Made by a program: the position numbers and the translations under genes
Shown: positions 10,374-19,079 of the stretch, piece by piece
How the letters are laid out: the number at the start of each line of letters is the position of its first letter
Numbering within the stretch: position 1 is the first letter of the stretch
Notes under the pieces: generated by a model
The model's database searches: none
The model's input: the letters and a program-made list of their open reading frames with translations, nothing else
What the model was told of the DNA's origin: nothing
DNA from: Sipunculus nudus
Taxonomy: Eukaryota > Annelida > Sipuncula > Golfingiida > Sipunculidae
DNA length: 64,000 nucleotides
Assembly: GCA_026874595.1 (NCBI GenBank)
Contig: CM049307.1
Location: 77,726,643-77,790,642 of the forward strand
Direction: 5' to 3'

Positions 10374-10447
10374 GGCCGGTTAGCTCAGTTGGTTAGAGTG
10401 TTGTGCTGATAACGCAAAGGTCGCGGGTTCGACCCCCGTACTGGCCA
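10374..10447 (+). tRNA. tRNA-Ile with GAT anticodon
   Basis: A full cloverleaf can be drawn. The acceptor stem GGCCGGT pairs with ACTGGCC, with one G-U pair. The D arm, a TTGTG/CGCAA anticodon stem with loop CTGATAA, and a T arm with box B GGTTCGACCCC are all present, and the discriminator is A. The anticodon is GAT at 10408-10410. The body matches eukaryotic nuclear tRNA-Ile, but that isoacceptor normally carries AAT; GAT is very rare in eukaryotic nuclear genomes. A TTTTT pol III terminator follows at 10455-10459. It may be a functional viral tRNA, a captured host gene or a tRNA-like element. Confidence 0.9.
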
Positions 10448-11094
10448 CGTATTCTTTTTGGTTTTAAGCCACATTCATCCATTTTTATTCTTTCATTTCC
10501 TACCCAGGTACACAGCAGTTTATCAAAGAAAGTAAACTATTTTCTGTTGTTTATACATATCGAACAAAATTGAAATGGCCTTAGCAAACTGCAGGGACAC
10601 ATATACTTTAGTCTCTTACACGGGCATATGATGGCGCTCCCTCACCCAACAATATTGATTAAGATATAGACTGGTACCCCGCTCTATTATGGCACCGCTG
10701 CTCTAGGCCAATCATAGAGACGGGCGTACAACGCCATCTTTTGTACCCTTGGCAGACTGGTACCAACCCAAGTATATATTATATATGATTAAAAAAATAA
10801 GCATTTTCGTTTGCTCAAATATGTTACCAAAAGTTGTCCGTATATTAAATGTGACATTAATAATTAGATTAATAGAGATTAATGATAAATCACTGCTCCG
10901 TACAGGTATCGATTGTCATCACGCTGCCAACTGTCTAGACCCCAAGTAAACAATTGAAGTAAACAATATGTATTACTGGGATTAAAGGCATTTATATAGG
11001 TCGTCTGTGACGTCATACTTTCCATCAGCCAATCAAATCAAGGAACAGTACCTGCTCATGATAAAATGAGAAACTCACGTACACAAAGCATGTA

Positions 11095-11167
11095 GTCCCT
11101 GTGGCGCAATCGGTAGCGCTTCCGGCTTTTAATCGGGAGGTTGGTGGTTCGAGCCCACCCAGGGACG
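11095..11167 (+). tRNA. tRNA with TTT (Lys) anticodon on an Asn-type body
   Basis: The acceptor stem GTCCCTG pairs perfectly with CAGGGAC, and the D, anticodon and T arms are all present (box B GGTTCGAGCCC). The loop CTTTTAA gives the anticodon TTT at 11128-11130, which reads lysine codons. The body (GTGGCGCAATCGGTAGCGC and GGTTGGTGGTTCGAGCCCACC), with discriminator G, is that of eukaryotic tRNA-Asn, whose anticodon is normally GTT. So position 34 differs from the parental isoacceptor and one D-loop T is missing. A TTTTT terminator follows at 11177-11181. Which amino acid it would carry is uncertain. Confidence 0.88.
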
Positions 11168-11636
11168 TTATACATGTTTTTATATCCCCTATACCATCCA
11201 TACAGCGGCCCCTGTTGGTCATCTTGTACAACATATTTTGTACGAATTAGACCAATACGGTTCTATTCATTCATCACCACTTGTTTTGTGCTTTTTCCGC
11301 TACAACAATCAGCCCTTCCAGTGCGCAGAAGGATAATTACAAAGTGCATGTTTATATATCGGTTATTGTTCGCCGTGTCCGGCTCCACAATATGATGTTG
11401 ATCAGGATAATGTTCATTGTATCATGTACGACAAATGGAACGGGAATGGGATGGGTTCAGATCAGACACATATTATGTTCATTGGCGTGTAATGTCATTT
11501 AAACAGCGCAAGCTATTGAACGCACCCTCACACCCTTCCCCACACACACACAAACACATTCATGTAGGCATGTTATAGTGAATCGGTGAATCAATCAGTG
11601 ACATCACAATAAACAAGACGGAGATGAAACTTACAT

Positions 11637-11642
11637 TTTATT
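11637..11642 (-). terminator. Polyadenylation signal (minus strand) for the helicase
   Basis: TTTATT on the plus strand reads AATAAA on the minus strand, 28 bp past the helicase stop codon. Confidence 0.6.
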
Positions 11643-11669
11643 CGACAATAAACACATCATACATAATTG

Positions 11670-14600
11670 CTAAACTGCATGAGTTGTGTTGGGGTGTAAA
11701 AGTATATACAGCAATCCCAGATGAGGGAAAAAAGCGCAACGACGGCGGAACATGTTACACGACACATAAAGTTCACGGCTGGCACGGGAGATAGCGACGT
11801 AAGGTGTCCTGAGGTCTCCGCACATGCCGTCACTTACAGAGACGGCCACCCGCTGGTATGTGTGACCTTGAGATTTGGTTACAGTCACGGCCGTCTGCGA
11901 AACCATGGGGACGCGGAATGACGAGTGCAATGCGAAACGGGGCACGTCGATTTCTGGTTCTGTGATGTACTCTTCAGATGACGGTAATGCGAGGCCGACC
12001 CAACCCGTCTCTTCGGAACACACCACCGCGCACCGCAGCTCGAACTTGTCGCCTGAGGAACGCACGGCTTTTACGAAACGGGGCAGGGTCGACTTTTCGT
12101 AAGGCTGGTAATTAAGGGCGTCGAACGGAGAATCGGCGGGTATGGTCCTGCTCCCGAGCACGGTGACTACTTCGGCTGTATCTAATACCTGGTTCGGTAT
12201 CACGTACCGCTGGTCGACAGCTCCCAGGCCTTTGTCCGCCGAGCCTTCCGGTTCTGTGAGGCACGTTAGACCCAGGTGCACCTCACATTCGGAGATGTCC
12301 GGGTATTCGTCAGCGGCACGCATGTATGTTGTGCTGAGATCGGACACCAGCGTGTTCAGGTAGTCAAAATCCGTGGCAGGGTCGGGAGCATCTGCAGAAG
12401 CATCTACGTCGAAACGGCTAATGTTTTCGTCAACACAGTTACCTTCCTGTCCGAGTGAGTGTTTGGCCATGAAACGGTCAGCCACCCCCTTGTCGGACAG
12501 CAGGCTGTACAGGGCCTCGTATGCTCCTTGCAGGATGGCACAAACGAACGGTGTGTGGGCAGGGAGGAAGGACAGGCACATCCTGGGTAGCGCCGTTCTC
12601 ATCAGCAAGCGGAAAGGTCCCTTGAACCCTGTCAGCACGAACTGACATGCCCGCCGACATACAGCGGGCTTGCCGACCGGCAGGGTGTGCTTACACATGA
12701 GAACTCTGTATCTTTGAGGGAGCAAGGGGTCTGTCTGTCTCACGTCCGGACGGGGGGTTTCCTTTTCCCGTACTTTGTGGCCGTTTACCGGGCCTTGGCT
12801 GTCCGTGAAGTTTTCTGGTGCCGGGTCGTCCGTGATTTCCCAAGTGTCCTTTGTCGCCTTTGGCCGCAGTATGTGGTTGTCTTCTCTCTTCCTGTCGGGT
12901 GGAGGGTAGTATTCGCCTTCTGGCTCGTACACTTTTCCACCCGCGAAATAATGCACAGACTCACTCGTGTACTCGAACCCAAACAGGTTCGGGGCGTGTG
13001 TGTATAGTGAGTCTATGAACGAATCGAGTGAGGTTAACACCAGCCCCGTTTCGGTAACCATCGGGGCCATTTGGTGATCGGACCCCCAGTTCAGACCGAC
13101 TGACGTGGAGCTGTTTTCCTTGTCTCCCGGAGGCTGTGCACCCGAGTTAGGTAGGGCTCGTTTTGCCCACGCGTCACGAAACATGTCGTCCACCCTCCGG
13201 TTATCCTGCTTCTCACGTAACGGTCGTCGACGTTTCCTGCCCGGCATCCGCTGTTCTCTGAACTGCGCCTGCAAAACGGACAGGTACGCGATCGCGTCGT
13301 GGACGTTCAGGAAAACCCATATGCCCAAATCGGCGGATTCCATAGTTTGTTTGCAACGTTTGTCATACTCTGCGACTTCGTCGTTACTGGCGAATATTCT
13401 GATGCAGCCTGTGAGGTCTGTCGCGGTGCCGTCCGCGGTTGTGTCCAGGCTCATTGGTTCCTCTACCACGTGGGACGGCACCACGTGTTTGTCCAACAGA
13501 CGGATGGTGTCGGGGTCCCTTATGCCGTAGTGAAGGTCGTAAAGGAGTTCGCTTATTTCCAAGTGGCACCTTTTGTTGACGTGCATCACGACGGTGTGAT
13601 TTGGTTCGTACACGCCGGTGGCCTTGGCGATGATAGGGACGTTGCAAACATGCTGCAGCATGCTGACGGCCGGCACTCGGTTCGCCACGGGTCCCATACC
13701 GTCTGACCGTATAGCCGTCGACTGGCTTTCTGAACCCAGTAAAATGAAAACCAGAGGTTTCTCGTGGTAGATCCCAAGACGGCACGCCGCGTACCGATAC
13801 AAGAAAGCGTATGTATATAAGTTGTAGCTGCTGGCCATCCCCGCCTCGTCCACTAGCACGACGTTACTGCTGCATATTTGAGGGAAATCAAACCGGAAAC
13901 TAGACTGTAACCATGGCATGTCCACCCGTTTCAACCCCATGTTCGCCATGCATGTGAAGTCCCTGTGTTGTTGATCCTTCTTGTTACACCGCCCCTGCGT
14001 AGCGCCACTGCGAGGAGGTTTACTGGACGACACCTGACCGGCCAATTTTACCGCGGGATCGAAGCCGGGACGCATGCGGGACCGTGGCTGTATTATTTTC
14101 CTGCCTTTGACGTACGATACCTTGTTCCCGTGCCGGGCCACAGTGTCGTCTTCCCTTTCGAATGCCTCGGCGTAGCGAGCCCATTCCGTACCCAGCGCCG
14201 TTTCTATCCTTTTAAGTTTCATTTTAAGGTTGTCGAACTGAGACCGGAAATTCCTGTGGTCTGTAAGAATCCCGTCCAGCTGGGCTTCTGCGAAGGAGGT
14301 AGGGTTCAAAGTCGAAGCCGGCTCACGGGGTTCTGCTTCACGGCAGTTGTACATCAACTGCAGTTTCGCTAACGTCCCGACGCGCCCCACTTGGTGTGAC
14401 TTCAGAGCGTTGTGGAGGTTGGTCACGGAGGCGTTTCCGGCGGCGGTGCACACCATATGTGTGTTGGCGGTGAGGATGTCCACCAGCGTGCTTTTACCCG
14501 CGCCGGCCGGGCCCGTCACGACGTAACAGCGGAAATGTACGGGAGTGAAAGAACCAGGCGTCGCCGGAACGGTAGGGTCCGCCGCCCGGCGCAGGATCTC

Positions 14601-14849
14601 CCATTTGCAACGTTCTGCTTCGTCGGGTATCAAGGCCTGGTTCGGGTCGAATATAGAACTGGGGAACGGCCATGTCATATGTTCCAGTTGATGGAGCCAT
14701 TTTTCTGTCTCGTACGGCGGCGACGGGCGCTGCATCCACGTTGGCACGGGGACGCGGTGTTGCTCGGTGCGAATCGACTCGGCCAAGTTGTCCGCTATAC
14801 TTGTTGTTGTCAGAATGAGTCTCTCACGTTTATCTTCTGTCAAAGCCAT
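11670..14849 (-). CDS. Superfamily 1 DNA helicase, helicase-primase subunit (UL5-like)
   Basis: This 1059-residue protein carries the SF1 helicase motifs in order. The Walker A motif GPAGAGKST lies near residues 112-121 and the Walker B motif VLVDEAG near 330-337. Near the C-terminus, TVTKSQGHTYQRV (about 988-1001) and VAISRAS (about 1017-1025) are motifs V and VI. Their spacing, with a long insert between Walker B and the C-terminal motifs, is that of herpesvirus UL5-type and Pif1/UvrD-like helicases. The role would be to unwind DNA at the fork as part of a helicase-primase complex in the nucleus. It starts at an ATG. A CACGTG palindrome lies about 180 bp upstream. The low-complexity basic insert near residues 500-560 is probably a loop. 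Confidence 0.88.
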   Translation of the reverse strand: MALTEDKRERLILTTTSIADNLAESIRTEQHRVPVPTWMQRPSPPYETEKWLHQLEHMTWPFPSSIFDPNQALIPDEAERCKWEILRRAADPTVPATPGSFTPVHFRCYVVTGPAGAGKSTLVDILTANTHMVCTAAGNASVTNLHNALKSHQVGRVGTLAKLQLMYNCREAEPREPASTLNPTSFAEAQLDGILTDHRNFRSQFDNLKMKLKRIETALGTEWARYAEAFEREDDTVARHGNKVSYVKGRKIIQPRSRMRPGFDPAVKLAGQVSSSKPPRSGATQGRCNKKDQQHRDFTCMANMGLKRVDMPWLQSSFRFDFPQICSSNVVLVDEAGMASSYNLYTYAFLYRYAACRLGIYHEKPLVFILLGSESQSTAIRSDGMGPVANRVPAVSMLQHVCNVPIIAKATGVYEPNHTVVMHVNKRCHLEISELLYDLHYGIRDPDTIRLLDKHVVPSHVVEEPMSLDTTADGTATDLTGCIRIFASNDEVAEYDKRCKQTMESADLGIWVFLNVHDAIAYLSVLQAQFREQRMPGRKRRRPLREKQDNRRVDDMFRDAWAKRALPNSGAQPPGDKENSSTSVGLNWGSDHQMAPMVTETGLVLTSLDSFIDSLYTHAPNLFGFEYTSESVHYFAGGKVYEPEGEYYPPPDRKREDNHILRPKATKDTWEITDDPAPENFTDSQGPVNGHKVREKETPRPDVRQTDPLLPQRYRVLMCKHTLPVGKPAVCRRACQFVLTGFKGPFRLLMRTALPRMCLSFLPAHTPFVCAILQGAYEALYSLLSDKGVADRFMAKHSLGQEGNCVDENISRFDVDASADAPDPATDFDYLNTLVSDLSTTYMRAADEYPDISECEVHLGLTCLTEPEGSADKGLGAVDQRYVIPNQVLDTAEVVTVLGSRTIPADSPFDALNYQPYEKSTLPRFVKAVRSSGDKFELRCAVVCSEETGWVGLALPSSEEYITEPEIDVPRFALHSSFRVPMVSQTAVTVTKSQGHTYQRVAVSVSDGMCGDLRTPYVAISRASRELYVSCNMFRRRCAFFPHLGLLYILLHPNTTHAV

Positions 14850-15027
14850 CTGTCAAAGATGTCTGTTCGTGTACAATATGCGCAGGAGGGAGCTCAAAAT
14901 AAAATGTTAGGATGGCGTGCCCTGTGTCAGGTCAGACTGCTTAAAAGTGGTGCACTGACTCACCTCGAGGCGGGAGCATGACTGATTAGGGTAATCGGGA
15001 GCCCCTGTGTTATATATGTTATATACA

Positions 15028-15037
15028 GTCACGTGAC
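15028..15037. promoter_or_regulatory. GTCACGTGAC palindrome (E-box type)
   Basis: A perfect 10-bp palindrome with a CACGTG core lies in the promoter-side gap of the helicase gene, next to a TATATATGTTATATA stretch at about 15010-15025. Similar palindromes lie at 50090, 58451 and 60156 in other intergenic gaps. A bHLH-type factor site is a reasonable guess. Confidence 0.45.
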
Positions 15038-15052
15038 ATATGCGCGCGCCAT

Positions 15053-17254
15053 TCAAAAACTGGATGCGGCTGGGGGCTTCAACATCTTATCCAATAACTT
15101 CAGCCTATCTGTCACAACCTTTGACAGTGCTGGCTCTTTTTCAGCGGACGGTTCCCGTTCGGCCTCTACGGTGTCTGCTGGTTTACCGCGTGGTTTATCC
15201 CTGCCGGTTTGGCCACCCTCTGTAGGGGTGTCAGATGTGAGAGCGGAGGAGACCTGTGGTTCACCTGACGCAACGTCACCTCTGTCACGTCTGTTTTGCT
15301 CTACGACATCTGCGATACCCCGAACAAGTTCTTGCAGTAACGCGCGACTGTCACGGCCGTCTTTTTGGTCACCCACCGTAGTCTCAATAGACGGGGGATG
15401 GGCAGGAGCATGTGCTGCGGCTGGCTGAACGGAAGGTTGACTGGCTTGAAACGTGTGAGGTGGGTGGGCAGGGTGAACGTTTGTGTGAACGTGTGTTGTC
15501 AGTTTTTCCACCGTCTCCTGCAGTGTTTTAACGGTGGACTCGAGCCCGGCAGGGGAAAAAACGGACGCTCTTTGCGTTTCTGGGGATTTCAACATATCAA
15601 GCCCGGAGTGGCCACCAGTGTCCGACGTGCGTGCGTGGTTGTGATGCGCGGCTTCTTGTTCCGTTTTATCATCAGCTCTTGACGATGACCCTGTCCTTCT
15701 GTCCGCGATATGCTGTTTACCGTTATCACCGTAAAAATAATAATGCACGGTGGAGGGTTGCTGCTGCGTGTGCGGCGTTTGTACCGTGTGCCTGTCGAAC
15801 CCGGTCGTGCTGCCGTCACTCGTAAAGGGTGGGGGCGGCGCCACAGGTGCTTGCGGGTACAACGGTGTCGCGGGTGGCTGATAGGGCGAGAAGCGCGCTG
15901 ATGCGTAATGCCCTGGTTGGAAGACGGGCCCTGCGTTCGTCGGCGAACCCGGCCACCAGACCCCGGACCCTGGCGCATAAGCTGACGGCTGCGTTTGTGT
16001 TCCGACCGTCGGGGATGCGTAACCGAAAGAACCGTGCGGCCATGGTGCAGCCTGAATCTGCACAGGCGCTTCCGCATCGACCCGGCCGTACTTAGATTTC
16101 AACCTTTGCAGTAGTTCTTCTTGACCCGTTATCCACTCCTTCATGTCGGCTGTTAACTGCCCGGAACCGTTAGGGGTTACTGGCGCGTTACTGTTTGATG
16201 ATGACATGTCTGCGGCCAGTCGTTCGGGGTTTCCGGAACTGCCTTCCACTACGGTCAAGGTCGATTCGCCCCTGTCTGAAAGATTGATCGGATCGGTGTC
16301 GTCAGAATGTTCCTGTTCATCACAAATACACGTTTGTGGTGAAGCTGGTTTCAGCGGTGTTTGTGGTGAAGCTGGTTTCAGCGGTGTTGAGGTTTCAGCG
16401 TGCCCAGCGAGTGGACTGTCCGCACCAGCGTCTGATTTGTTTTCAGCGTCAATAAATGTCGAAGCCAACCCAAGCTGTTCGAGTTCTTGTTTTTTGCATT
16501 GTTTTACCGTGAAAGGGTTCAGTGCTGCCCCCAAGAGCAGGTTGTGCCAGGTGGGAACTGTGGTCTCGTCTGTGTTGAATGTCTCCTCTGGGAGGACACG
16601 CCCTTCAGCCTCTTTAATTATATCCCTGTACAGTTCCGGGCTCAGGCCGAGGTGTTCGAACAGGTTCTCGTTTTCAGTGTGCTCACAATCCTGTTCATCC
16701 AAATGCAGACTTGTGCAGTACATGGCAAGGCAGCCTGCACGGGCGTTGTTCATCGTCAACGAAACGTGGTTCAGGAAGTCCGGTCCGGCAGCAATCTCCA
16801 GGTCCTCCTTAGTCGGACAACCCTGTTCTGAAAACGTGTCTGACAACTTCAGTGAGGACAACGACACAGCGGGGAACAGCGCCCGCAGAAGGTCTTTCGT
16901 AGAAGCGTTTTCACGGTTTGCCGGTGATCTGTCCACAAAGTAGGGACACGCCCGTGTGAGCACACCCACGAACCTCGGGTCCAACTGTATAACCCCAAAC
17001 AGCCCGACGTCTGGGAGATGACGTATGTGGATCAAGCTCCCGACAGGGGGGGAGAGCCGGTCGTGTGTGATGAACACGGGTTTGGTGCATGACGCGTTTC
17101 TGTTCACATCCTTCGGTGCATCTGAACTATCGTCCACCCCTAGTGATACGTGACGTAAGATAGCGTCTGAAAGACGGTATTTTCCCCGATCGGGTCCGTT
17201 TAACCTTTTCCATACCTGGGGACATGTACTGGCTAAACAGCAAACTGCGAACAT
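15053..17254 (-). CDS. Capsid maturation protease (assemblin, S21) fused to scaffold protein
   Basis: The N-terminal ~230 residues match the herpesvirus assemblin layout. His64 lies in FITHDRLSPPVG, the catalytic Ser in the AVSLSSL block (131-134) and the second His163 in LNHVSLTM, with Arg172 following. These positions fit the His-Ser-His triad of the S21 family. The rest, to residue 733, is Pro/Gln/Ala/Ser-rich, low in cysteine and ends in a short helical tail, as in scaffold proteins whose C-terminus binds the major capsid protein. An internal methionine start could give the scaffold alone, as in other herpesviruses. Two near-identical 8-residue units (PASPQTPLK type) repeat near residue 300. 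The enzyme would cleave the scaffold inside nuclear procapsids. It lies close to the candidate capsid gene. Confidence 0.85.
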   Translation of the reverse strand: MFAVCCLASTCPQVWKRLNGPDRGKYRLSDAILRHVSLGVDDSSDAPKDVNRNASCTKPVFITHDRLSPPVGSLIHIRHLPDVGLFGVIQLDPRFVGVLTRACPYFVDRSPANRENASTKDLLRALFPAVSLSSLKLSDTFSEQGCPTKEDLEIAAGPDFLNHVSLTMNNARAGCLAMYCTSLHLDEQDCEHTENENLFEHLGLSPELYRDIIKEAEGRVLPEETFNTDETTVPTWHNLLLGAALNPFTVKQCKKQELEQLGLASTFIDAENKSDAGADSPLAGHAETSTPLKPASPQTPLKPASPQTCICDEQEHSDDTDPINLSDRGESTLTVVEGSSGNPERLAADMSSSNSNAPVTPNGSGQLTADMKEWITGQEELLQRLKSKYGRVDAEAPVQIQAAPWPHGSFGYASPTVGTQTQPSAYAPGSGVWWPGSPTNAGPVFQPGHYASARFSPYQPPATPLYPQAPVAPPPPFTSDGSTTGFDRHTVQTPHTQQQPSTVHYYFYGDNGKQHIADRRTGSSSRADDKTEQEAAHHNHARTSDTGGHSGLDMLKSPETQRASVFSPAGLESTVKTLQETVEKLTTHVHTNVHPAHPPHTFQASQPSVQPAAAHAPAHPPSIETTVGDQKDGRDSRALLQELVRGIADVVEQNRRDRGDVASGEPQVSSALTSDTPTEGGQTGRDKPRGKPADTVEAEREPSAEKEPALSKVVTDRLKLLDKMLKPPAASSF

Positions 17255-17387
17255 GTTTATGGTGCTCGTGCAGTTATGTCACATGTCATTTGTCGTCGTT
17301 TTCTGGCGCTTGCACCGGGGTAAATAAACAGTGAGGTTATGTTCTTCTTCGTGAATTCTTTCGGCGGTGGGGGTTTCTGTCGTATAC

Positions 17388-18803
17388 TTAATGTTCAGGC
17401 ATCGGCAGGTGCAATTTTGCCGGCGGGAACACTGCCCGTTCGGCTCGTGCTTCTGCGCTCTGTGTTCTTTTGTCGCGAAAAATCTGCACAGTGTCCCGTA
17501 TCTCGCCCAGTGGATGCAAACGTGGAAACATGTAATGTTCTCCCAACGTGTAAAGTTCCAGACTGTGTTTGTTTTCCACCGCCTCGGTCTGTGCGTGTTG
17601 ACGTGTCGGGTCAGTGTTTGTACCTTCCCTGATGTGTTTTCCACCTTCCGTCTCGGGTGTGTTTATGTCGCGTGGGCACACACCCGCTAGTTCCGCGCAC
17701 GTTTGGTGTATGTGCCTGTCGATGGCCGTTTTTACGCCGGCGAGTACTTGCGTGTGATCACGTGAGAATGGTGTTATATTCAGGTGCCAAGGGTCATGTG
17801 CCGTACGTGTTTTTGTGGTGATCAGCAGGCAAGGGTAAGCGTGCGTCCACATCTCCCACGCGTTTAACACGCAAGTACCGTCGCATTGGGATGAAGTGAT
17901 GGGCCGCGCTGCAGCGCTCGCGACAACCTTAGCCAAAGTCGACCTGGTGTCTCTGTTAGAACAATGGGAGTGCATAACCGCCAGAGCACGTAGTACATGC
18001 GTTGTTTCGCGTGATACGTTTCCGGCCGGCGCTCCCCTCAGTAACGCCCACATACTTGCGTATAGGTACACAGTCTCAAAAGTTGCGAACACTGGGAGCC
18101 CGATTTGCACGTATGAGCAGGCCAACGACACCAGGGTGGCGTCGAACAACAGGAGGACTCCCACCGTTCGCAACTGTAACTGTTTCAGTTTCAGCGAAGG
18201 ATTCCCTTTGTTGTTCTTTATCCTTGACTCTGCTGTATTGAATATATTTCCCGTTTTACGGTTGGGGGCCAAGGTGAAACCCATTATGCTCGCCAGCTCG
18301 TCCAGCCACGTGCCAGAAAACACATCTGTACTTACATTTGCGATATGCCGGTCCCACGAGACGCTGACCGTGTCTTGACCGTGAACGTCCACGTAGTGTT
18401 CGAGCAAATGTGTGGCCAGCTGCTTCAGTTCTGGTTGGGCCCCGTGTGTTGTGTGATGGCCGTTATCCCCAGCGTTTGATGCTGGGTCGTTAACCGTGTT
18501 TGGTTCGCCGTTCTTTGCGGCACTGTGATTGTCGCCGCCCCTCGTCCTCTTCGCCCTTCTGGTCTGCCGGGTCAGCTGTAAGATGCATTGTTCCCATTCC
18601 TTGTGAGACTTAACGAATTCCTGTAAGGCTGGGGCGACTGTTGTGTACCACCAATCCACGGGATGGCCGTCCTTATTTTCCCCGTGTAGCTGACGTGTTT
18701 TCCTGAACCATGAATCCACGTGCTCTGCCACTTGTTTGATGTGTGAACGGATATCCTTTTGCCTGGCCCGGTGTATATTTGTGTGTGTGCGGTGTTGTAC
18801 CAC
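17388..18803 (-). CDS. Unrecognised protein of about 471 residues; start unresolved
   Basis: The open frame is long and coding-like, with a basic N-terminal helical region, an NGEP/NAGDNGHH-type linker and an alpha-helical core rich in Leu, Ala and Val. No in-frame ATG lies near the 5' end: the frame opens at a GTG at 18803, the upstream stop is at 18819-18821, and the first internal Met is about 170 residues in. Upstream of that stop, the same frame again reads like a helix. A small ATG exon at 18904 could be joined by a short intron using an acceptor near 18760-18820, but several junctions fit equally well. Its place between the protease and the candidate major capsid gene suggests a capsid or capsid-associated role, such as a triplex protein; this is only positional inference. 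Confidence 0.6.
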   Translation of the reverse strand: MVQHRTHTNIHRARQKDIRSHIKQVAEHVDSWFRKTRQLHGENKDGHPVDWWYTTVAPALQEFVKSHKEWEQCILQLTRQTRRAKRTRGGDNHSAAKNGEPNTVNDPASNAGDNGHHTTHGAQPELKQLATHLLEHYVDVHGQDTVSVSWDRHIANVSTDVFSGTWLDELASIMGFTLAPNRKTGNIFNTAESRIKNNKGNPSLKLKQLQLRTVGVLLLFDATLVSLACSYVQIGLPVFATFETVYLYASMWALLRGAPAGNVSRETTHVLRALAVMHSHCSNRDTRSTLAKVVASAAARPITSSQCDGTCVLNAWEMWTHAYPCLLITTKTRTAHDPWHLNITPFSRDHTQVLAGVKTAIDRHIHQTCAELAGVCPRDINTPETEGGKHIREGTNTDPTRQHAQTEAVENKHSLELYTLGEHYMFPRLHPLGEIRDTVQIFRDKRTQSAEARAERAVFPPAKLHLPMPEH

Positions 18804-18982
18804 GTAATCATACCCTGTCTAGTCGGGGTCTTCTGATGGTATGAGTTCCAGAAGTCGCTCCACACTCTGAAGTATCACTTGTGTGTTTCACACGCCGAAC
18901 TCATTTTTTGTAAAGCTGCCTTGTCACGTGGTTGCCACAGCATATCATGCAGCAGTAGGAAACGGTTTGACGCCAGACCTCC

Positions 18983-18990
18983 TTATAAAA
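18983..18990 (+). promoter_or_regulatory. TATA box of the candidate capsid gene
   Basis: TTATAAAA lies 90 bp upstream of the ATG at 19080, in the divergent gap shared with the minus-strand 471-residue gene. It is the best TATA-like element in this gap. Confidence 0.5.
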
Positions 18991-19079
18991 GCGCGCACTG
19001 ACTGCGTTTCGCTTATTGTGCTCGTAGTTGCAGGACTTGACAGTTGTTTCGACCAGAAGCGTAGACATACGGTTCAAAC

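Larger units (their letters stand above)
7885..11669. other. 3.8-kb non-coding island with repeats and tRNA genes
   Basis: No convincing protein gene is seen here. The island holds, in order, the polyadenylation signal of the preceding gene, a GC-rich palindromic tandem array (8258-9118), C-rich short duplications (9238-9360), a long AT-rich stretch, and two tRNA genes with pol III T-run terminators. The AT-rich part (about 9600-11600) differs clearly in composition from the roughly even-GC coding regions on both sides. It could be acquired host DNA, a regulatory or latency-type region, or a replication-origin region. Confidence 0.7.

Noticed and set aside
11025-11234. Minus-strand frame over the second tRNA
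   Set aside because: It is the reverse complement of a structured tRNA gene, a common source of false proteins.
17279-17644. Minus-strand 121-codon frame overlapping the end of the 471-residue gene
   Set aside because: It overlaps a longer coding-like frame and its peptide is low in hydrophobic order.
18572-18865. Minus-strand 97-codon frame with an ATG upstream of the 471-residue gene
   Set aside because: It is in another frame over most of its length and its peptide does not look coding. It might contribute a leader exon, but no junction is clearly better than another.
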